A DNA stretch of 64,000 bases. Origin: Cerioporus squamosus. Taxonomy: Eukaryota > Basidiomycota > Agaricomycetes > Polyporales > Polyporaceae. Within the stretch, counting starts at the first letter, position 1; each line of letters begins with the position of its first letter. Position numbers and translations under genes: made by a program. The stretch spans positions 38,402 through 102,401 of the forward strand of contig JABYQS010000138.1 of NCBI GenBank assembly GCA_022592435.1, in the 5' to 3' direction. Below, one piece after another: positions 56,360 to 64,000 of this stretch. The notes under the pieces were generated by a model. That model was not told where the DNA came from. It saw nothing but the letters and a program-made list of their open reading frames with translations, and did no database searches.

Positions 56360-57694
56360 ACCTGCCGCTTGCGCGCGCGGTGCACAACATCGGCCGGCGG
56401 ACAACAACTTCGATGAAGAGCACTCACCTCGCTTCGTTCGCCGGCTCTAATCGCGCCGACGCTCCATCCAGGTGCCAGTGCGCAGCCTTCGAGCTGTCGC
56501 CGGTGACGCGGACAGCGTGCGCGCCGCTCTATGGATCAATTGTGCCAGGGACTGCGAAAGGAAGACGGTGACTTCGAGCGGAAGAGAGCTCGAGACTACT
56601 CACCCGCCCGACGAGAAGCGGCGGCGAGACTGCCCGGCCTGCCGTTCCCTTCGCTCGTTGGCTGGAATGCCCGCAAGCAGGCACTGTAACAACTGCAACG
56701 CAAGCTCGGTAAGCTGGCTATGTACGCTCCAGCAACGAGCTGAGTACTCACCTGTGAACATGAATCCGGGAAGGCATCCACCTGAAGTGCAGCGGCGGAC
56801 TGCCCACCGCTCCGTGTCTGAGAACGCCTTCCTAGATCTCATTGTTAGCTCTTGCAGGAAGACGGGGAGGTACGAAGGTTTACTTACCGACTCGCGGGCC
56901 ACGAGGGAAGCAGCGCAAAACCACGTTCTGCGCTTCTTGCCCGACCTTTCGCCGCCCGCGCAGCAGTCGCTCACCACGAGGCTACCTGCCGCCCATCACA
57001 TCCGAGATGCAGCCCGGACGTTCGTCCCATCGCACTCCGAACTGCGCCGGATGAGTACGCGAGATCCAGACTCGCTTATTGCGCAGCCCCGACGACTCAC
57101 GTTCTTCAACTTCTTGATCTTCTCGCCGTTCTCCCGGATCTTCTCGCTCTCCTCACCTGCGGACGGACTCATGAGTCGCGACTACAAAAGAAAAAGATTC
57201 AGCGTACCTTCAGCGCCCTATCAACTTCACTCGTCTCCTCGCCACCTCCTCCGGAATGTCATCCCAAGTCTCCTCCATCAGTCGGCTGTCCCTTGCAACA
57301 TCTTGAAGCAAGATGAGACTGCAGAGGCTGCCGGCGTGCGATCGTGTCGGAGTCGGGAGGTTGCGTCGAGTCGGACATAGTCAGCGGCGAGAGAGATGTG
57401 TTCAAGACTGGGCACACGGCACCTCGGTCAGCGTGAGTAGGAGAGAAAGATCGGCCGGAATACTCACGTTCATGACCGCGTCCTTCGCTCCTGCACAGCT
57501 CTTGCAGTTGGGCGCAGCCGCACAGTCTGCCTCGCGCTGCCGAATAGCGCGACGACGCCTGACGTCATGATATCCTCCCCTGCGCCCATGTCGAGTCTTG
57601 AGACCGCCGTGCCGACTATAAAGCTTCGCGAGCTCTCCCGAACGCGTCCTCCCGACCACCACCTGCCCGCCTCTTGAGTAGAGGCTCCCCATAG
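56094..57694. other. Unrecognised duplicated sequence, left part (copy B)
   Basis: Counterpart of 42066-43668. A few base changes were seen near 57250-57300. No gene is assigned, and the same both-strand open frames and splice-like motifs are present. Confidence 0.3.
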
Positions 57695-58731
57695 CTCGCA
57701 CCGCCAGAGAAGCAGTCGGCTGGGTTGCAGCGGGAAGACGACGGAGTCCTGGACAGGCTATCAGGTCAGTGAGAAGGATGTTCTTCTGCGTCACCGCCGC
57801 CTCCGAGACATACCTGTCTGCAAGTCTTGGCCTTGCTTCTGCTCCGCCGCGGGGCCCCCGAATCATCAAAGAACCTGGCCATATCGAGTACGCAGGTCAG
57901 TCGCACGCGCCGTGCCACGATGACAAACGCTCTACGCACCGTCTCGAACTTGTCCCGAGGTCGCTCGCAGTTTGTTGCATGGTGGCCATATGTCTGGGGA
58001 CCGTCTCAACAGCCGCGACTGAAGGCGAAGGTCAGTCTGGCGCTCGGGCTGCTCGACGTCATGCGTGCCGCGTGTGTACCTGTGCCTCTCCGCACCGCTG
58101 TCTCTTCCTGGAGGTGTTGCCATCCGCCGTTGCTTGCGGTTCGCGATCTGATCAACACAAGCTGAGTGCCAGTCCGGCCAGTCTACTACTGAGCCAAGTA
58201 CGTACCGACGACTCTTCCTGCCGGGCTCAAGTTTCGGACATCGCTCGATGTTTGGACCTTGCTCAGCCTGGGAACTAAAAACTGCTACGCGAATGCCAAG
58301 GTGAGTACAAGTCCAAGCCTCCTGGAGCTGTTCTGCGTACCTGTCTTCGCCCTGGCTGCCTCTGGTGGTCGTCTTCGCCAATGTCTTGACTGCTACCATC
58401 TACGAGTTGCCGGAGCTTTCGGCGTACAAGTCGAAGCTTGGAGGCTGGAGGTAAGTCGCACGAGTGACGACAGGCGCGCTCCTGTCATCATCCCAAAGAA
58501 GGCAGCTCAGACGCCGGTAAGCACTCACCTCAAACCACCACGAGCGACGCTCCTCGTACTGCGAACCGCGACTAATAGACATGGTTTGCTGAAGCCTCCG
58601 AGGAATTTATGTAAGCACAAATGTCGCAGAACGCAGAAGACAAGCAGAAGCCGACGACATGCAACCGCAGCCTGCCAGTGGAAGAGCCGAGTCGCCGGTC
58701 TTCAGCGCAGTACTATGCGCAGTGTCGATGA
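57695..58731 (+). pseudogene. Candidate multi-exon gene of unknown function, probably decayed (copy B)
   Basis: Counterpart of 43669-44705 at an offset of 14026 bp. All exon-like segments, donors, acceptors and the in-frame TAA after TWFAEASEEFM are conserved. The stop therefore predates the duplication, or the copies have been homogenised since. Confidence 0.3.
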
Positions 58732-61700
58732 GATGATACGAGCACTATTACGCACAGGTGAGTACGCACATCAGGCTCTATGTGGCAACACTAACTCTGC
58801 CTGGCACTTTCAATCTACTTATAGGCTCGCGCTGTGCATCGTCCACGATCTGCACGAACGCGCAAGTCTCCCGCGAGGCTCTGCTGCACACAGACCGCAG
58901 GCATCTCCCCCGGTGCAGCAAATTCAGGCCGCTGGCTCGAAGCAAGCACTCAAATGGACACGCTGCCGCGTCTCTCCGTGTCCACATCGGCGGGCCACGG
59001 CTTCGTCAACAACCTCGACACGTCTTCGAACACGACCAGCTCTTGCACATACTCGGACTGCGACGCGATCCGGGTGAGTACTCACCTTGTGTACTCTTCA
59101 CATAGATGCAGAGCCTTGGGGAGACGTTGAGCGGCGAGATGTCGGGGCCGGTCGGTAAGCAGAGAGGGGATGGGACAGAGTGCGAGAGTGCGAGGGAAAG
59201 CAGGAACAGCAGCTGTCGCCCGCGTTGTCCTTGTTTGTTCGGCAGAATCCCGCATACTGTCCTAGGTTCGCTAACCCAGAACAGGCTGACAGCTTCTGAC
59301 CGCCCCTGCACTGCCCGAGAACTTGCACAGGAAGTGAGAAGAATCAGCTTCGGGCGGCCGTTCGGTGTGCACCGCAGAGTGCCCTATTGGGTGGCCGCCC
59401 TCGGCTCTCTTCAGCTTCGCTAGTAGCCTTGTTCCGGTGACGAAACCTCGGCGGATAGCGCTGCGTACTGCAGGAAAGAGCTCGCTGTATTGTTCTGTGA
59501 AGTACACGCGACAACGATCCATCATTCCAGCACTGCTCTGCCCTCCTCCAACGCCTGCCCGAGCTCCTTCGGCAGGACGATGTATCCACCTGGGGCGGAG
59601 TCGTCGTCGTGGATCCTTTGCGGCGTCTTCACCCCATTCTTCACGTTGCGGAAGTGACGGACTCGGACCGTGTTGTTGTCCGAGCGTTGCCCCAGCCGGA
59701 GACGCAGCGTGGACGGCTTGTCCGTGGAAGGCCTGTCACGCTTCGCAGAGGGTCCAGAGACCGTGCTATCGTCAACGAGCTTCTTGTGACGGCAACGCTT
59801 CTTCGGTCGCACGGAGTCGTTGTCCGTCCGACCGTCGGGCGGCGGTGTCTCGCAGCGTATCACGGCGGGAGTGGTGACATGCATCATGAGTGTGCCGACG
59901 ACCCACTGCGCGTTGGTGTGCAAAGTGAACCTGCCCTGTGGCCGCGGAGGAACCGGAGTGCTCGGCAAAACACTTCGGTGGTCAAGCTCTGCATTGTGCA
60001 GATCCTCCGGCGTGACATCGCGCCATCGGAGTATGCCCGCATTGAATATATGATTTCTTCAGGTGCAGAGTCCGATGTTATGCTACTGGCGAGGGACATG
60101 CCGGAGTGTCTGCCGTGCAAGTCTAGACAGTCCATTGATCGGACATGCTGCTTCGATTTTACGGATCTCAGATAGCCTACTAACCTTTCTCAGCGCTGTT
60201 CTCTTCGCTCGGGTGCCGTGCGGCGGGTCAGGTATGGGAAACTGTCTGTCTCAGTGCAACCTGGAGAGGTCTTTGTGCTTTACCTTGCACACATTCAGAT
60301 CCATTCGGTCTTTAGATTAGAGAAGCTCATGTTCTGCTATACAGCTAAGTACTCTCATGGGTGCATGGACATGTTGCAAGCAAGAATGCGGACCAAGCCT
60401 TTAGGGAATATTCATAAGAAAACATCCAGGGTCTATGGCAACGAGAAGCTCAATCAGCTCAAAATAAAACTCAGGCTGGACCCAGGAAGCACCGACGTCA
60501 TGACAGCATTGGACTCTGTACCTGGATACCTGCTGAAGCAACTAGGAATCCCTTGATGCAGCGCCAGCCGAGTTCGCAGGGCTGAGCTGAGAGTACTTGT
60601 GTGTTTCTTGAGATGCAGGACTGGGTAAAACTACTCAGAGTATATTCAGTCTATCCTGAACAGCTCAGGATACTGGTCAAGAGTTCGCATGATGAGAATG
60701 CGCGAACAGGATCTTGGTATGGATGTTCAGTGGCTGCGATGTCTTACGTATCTCGGACATCTTCAGGCGCAGCGGACTTCTCTGTCACGGTACGGCCATC
60801 CCGGGTCTGTCGGCAAGCCATATCGCCTAAATAAAAAGTTCAATCAGACCCTGAACATCTATTGTCTCTTCTGAATACTGGTTGGGCTTAGATGACGCTT
60901 GTAGACTCGTTGAGTAACTTGAGTTACCTGCCAGTAAAGTACAGAAGAGGATCACAGGTCACTGGCAGTGGTGTTCAGAACACAGAGACCAAGGCCCATG
61001 CCAGATACCATGGGCTAAAGCTGCTGAGGAGCTTGGGGAGCTCACAAGTATGGGGATACAGCGGAGCTGGCCAGAACGCGGTTGCGCGAGCGCGTCAGGA
61101 AAGAAGCCGGCACAGAGGATCGCCCGAAAAGAATTCCACTCCGCCACCCCAAAGACGCTCTAGAGTATGATTCAGACGGAGCGCCAGGAGATCCTCCTAT
61201 TCAGCTGGAGAAGCGCACCTGGTTGGCTGAGGAGAAGGGCCGGCCTCTGCTTAGAGAACTCGAGAGTGGTCGGGGACCGAGATAGGGACTTGGAGGAGTG
61301 GTGCAGCTCGAGGGAATGCTGTTGGCCACATATCGGTGTAGCATCTGTCCTGTGTGAATCAAGCATAGACTGCAGTAGCTTACATTGCAATACATCTCGG
61401 GATGCCACATGTAAACACGAACTCACAAAGACAACTTGGAAGTTGTGGCCGTCGGACTTGAGCCTGAGATCGAGCTAGAAGTGGTCAGGCAGTGGGAAAG
61501 GGAGCCTCGAAGCAAGAGAAATAGAGAAGGAGAGCACACAATAGGAGAAAACTGGGCTTACCTGAGAGAACAGCGTGCAATGGCGAGAGTCTGAGCCGTA
61601 CGCATGCCAGTCAAATGAAAGACGAGCGTTACATCGCCGTCGGAACGCGCCTCGTCCGCAAAAGGCAAGCTAAGCGCTCTCGAGCTTCGACCCAACTTTC

Positions 61701-62853
61701 AACGCTCGGCGGCTCTCCTCTCCCATGCTTGCTATCATCATACTTCAACGTGCGCCAGTAGACGATACGCATAATGTAAGCTATATATGCTATAGCTAGT
61801 GATTGATACATGCTGATTTATGCGATAATCCGGGCAACTCTTCCAGCTTCCGGGCCAACTGGAGTTCCAGGACGCGGCTGCAGCGTCCGCAAGACAAGTT
61901 TCCCCTTTGCAGTCAAACCTCCTTCAATCAGAGGCTCACGAAGCGTATAGAGCAGGTAGGTACCGCTTTTGTAGAGGCTATACTACGCTGAAACTCATGG
62001 GAAACCTAGGGAAATGCGCAGAATGCTCCCATTCGATAACCCTGGTCTCCTCCCTCGATATGCCGCCGCTACGACCAGAATTCAAGCCGGAATCACCTCA
62101 TCAGCTTCCTGGCGTCTATGTGCCGTAACATCTGAACAGCCATGCACTAGATGCGCGGACTTCTTTCGCGTCGAATCGTCTCAGTCTTTCTCCTCCGTCT
62201 CGACTCCCTGAACCCGCTCTTCCGCGCCCTCATCACTCCGTGTCGCCCGCTGGTTGGACGATAAGTCGACACGGTCTGCCCTCGAGTTCCTGCTGGTACT
62301 CGGACCCCGGAGAGCAAGAACGGTGGATCATTCCGTGAATGCGATCCTGCCGTCTATAAGTACCCTCCGCCCCTCGCGCTCGACCTCCCCATCCCTCCTG
62401 CCCTTTCTGCCCTTCATGTTGCTTGTCCCCCACCTTGTCTCCCTTCCCCACTCGCTTATGTTTCTTTACGATATTCCTTTGCTCGTACTCGTTGACTGCT
62501 TGTTCTTCCGTATCATTGCTTCTACCTTATGCTCAGTGTTCCATTGCGTACGATACTAACCTTGTTGTACTTTCCCCTTTCGTCGTCGCGACTCTAGTGG
62601 TACTATACCTCCCGGTACTGTTCGTTTCGACTCCCATCCCATGCTCTTCCTCCCTCCCTTGCAACATCCTATACTGCGGCGATCTTGACGCTACTCGTAG
62701 GCTGTCCCAGTGCCCGGTACTTATGCTCACGCTTGCCAGGTACCCGATCCCCGATGGTCCGACGCGTCGACGGCTCATCAATCGAAGAAGGTCCGTCTTC
62801 TTATCTTGACTCGTATATCCTGTTCATTGCTGACGGCTGTCAAACAGGTTAGC
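58732..62853. other. Unrecognised duplicated sequence, middle part (copy B)
   Basis: Counterpart of 44706-48828, including the lower-GC island (about 60220-61590) and the TATA-like motif with a pyrimidine-rich tract (from about 62354). One T is missing in the run at about 62460 relative to copy A. Confidence 0.3.
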
Positions 62854-64000
62854 ATGCTGTCTCAAGTCAATCAGGTACGTATGCATCGCTCTTGCTCGTC
62901 CGACCTTTCTCGTCTGCCATGCCACTGACCCAGTAGTAGTGACTGGACATGGAAGAGCTCCTCGATGTATCCATGGTGAGTCTCAAGCCCTGGCAAATGA
63001 CGAGTCCTATGCTAACACATACCTGAAATTTAGGACACTCGGGAGGGAAGCTCGCATGACGCGGCCGGTGCCCATGCCTTCGCGATCCATCATCCTCCGC
63101 TGACGCACTCTTTTATAGCCTTCGCAACTCGCTCCGTCGCTCAGGAAGCACACGTACGATCGAGCTCCGAGTCAGTCCTCCTCCGTGCAACCATCAGACT
63201 TGCTTAGTGACCTCTTCGGCCCTCCAGATGAAGCCGCGGACAGTGCACGCAGAGCCGAACCCGGAGGTACGTTCTCTCCACTGGCATATCCCAAGCAGCA
63301 TAGTACTCTCACTATGCTTGTTGCGCAGATCACTGCCGTAGAGACTCGGAGCTCGCACAGCTTGCGGACTCGCTCGACTTCGAGTAAGTACTGCTACGCG
63401 TTCAGAACGCGAAGCTACTCAACGCATCCCTTCGCGCAGATGAGAAGCATGCATGAATCCGACACTCTGCCGGCAAACGTAAGTGCTCTCGTACTCATTG
63501 GAGTGTTGTACGGAATCTGACTGCGTCTCGCGGATGCACATGCTCCCACAGGCCGCTAGGACACTGTCCGTGCTGTCAAGCTTCGGACGCGTTCCTGGCG
63601 GCCAAGAGACGTCTTCCGGCCTCCCCGTCGGCCGTCGCATCCTACACACAGAGCCGCACGCTCCATACCGGCTCCCATGCAGCCTCCTCCTTCGTACTAA
63701 ACGCATCTTGCATTGCAGCACGCCGTTCGTCCCGGGGCACATGAGATGTATTCGAAAGACTACGCTACACGGGCTGTCTACTACACACGGGCGCGCACTG
63801 CACAGCGCAGGCCCAACGCCTCCGGCCGCGACGCGCGAGCACGACGTCCTCGGCCGTGGCACCCGAGACTGCGTCGGGCTCGCGCTCGCGTCTGCGATGC
63901 GCTCCCGAGCTCTCCAAGTCTCCCTGCAGCCTGCGCCGCTGCATGTCCGCCTTCCTATGGCCATGGGCAGTGCGCCGAGTGCCGTCCAGAGGCCCCGAGC
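62854..64000 (+). other. Candidate multi-exon gene of unknown function (copy B, cut by window end)
   Basis: Counterpart of 48829-49975. Relative to copy A it has a one-base loss (CTCCGGCCG against CTCCCGGCCG, about 63821) and then a one-base gain (CTCCCTGCAG against CTCCCGCAG, about 63924), so any reading frame is shifted only between the two. No domain is recognised. Confidence 0.22.

Larger units (their letters stand above)
52901..64000. repeat. Segmental tandem duplication, copy B (continues past window)
   Basis: Direct-orientation copy of 38835-49975. The first 200 bp are the most diverged (small deletions and insertions around 52930-53000), the BTB genes differ at scattered positions, and the segment from 56.1 kb on is almost identical to copy A. 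It is still homologous at the last base of the window. Confidence 0.95.

Noticed and set aside
38835..64000. LTR retrotransposon as the explanation for the duplicated block
   Set aside because: No reverse transcriptase, integrase or protease motif was seen, and the two copies are far too long and gene-containing to be LTRs.
1..64000. CRISPR arrays, rRNA, tRNA or bacterial operon signals
   Set aside because: The sequence is nuclear eukaryotic DNA with introns; no regularly spaced direct repeats or RNA-gene cloverleaf were recognised by eye. A tRNA scan would be decisive.

Overview
The window is nuclear DNA of a filamentous basidiomycete. The evidence is many short GT-AG introns (mostly 45-75 nt), GC-rich codon third positions, a STE3-type pheromone receptor, a Tay1-like double-Myb protein, and expanded families typical of Agaricomycetes: F-box/LRR-like proteins, BTB/POZ proteins and a multi-pass membrane family. 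A wood-decay polypore-like agaricomycete is my best guess from general resemblance only. Genes are spliced, so exon models were built by hand from donor, acceptor and reading-frame continuity. No rRNA, tRNA or CRISPR was seen.

Positions 1-22.4 kb are ordinary single-copy gene space: the 5' part of a STE3 receptor gene (minus, running off the left edge), a MYND zinc-finger gene, an MFS monocarboxylate-type transporter (minus), the proteasome lid subunit Rpn9, a Tay1/Teb1-like telobox double-Myb protein, a seven-pass membrane protein, and a 12-exon MFS transporter (minus). From 23.7 to 34.1 kb there is a cluster of F-box/LRR-like genes: two tandem paralogues that both start with a 9-nt exon, one further gene, one frameshifted pseudogene and one gene with an unresolved 3' end. 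Next are a fused two-domain dimeric alpha/beta barrel (ABM-like) protein and an OPI3-type phospholipid methyltransferase gene that carries an in-frame stop.

At 36491-38618, only 128 bp upstream of the OPI3 start codon, sits a TA-flanked DNA transposon with 473-bp terminal inverted repeats and truncated coding capacity.

From 38.8 kb to the end the window is a tandem segmental duplication with a period of about 14.03 kb. Copy A spans about 38835-49975 and copy B about 52901-64000. Each copy has two BTB/POZ genes, a G-rich minisatellite that alters the reading frame of the second BTB gene, and about 8 kb of unrecognised, intron-like sequence that may be one or more decayed genes or a mobile element. 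The copies differ by informative indels, including a one-base deletion that breaks the first BTB gene in copy B. Between the copies lies a degenerate tandem repeat with a unit of about 310-340 bp.

The genes do not form a pathway or cluster. The main story is of genome dynamics: conserved housekeeping genes on the left, and paralogue expansion, transposon insertion, pseudogenisation and segmental duplication on the right.
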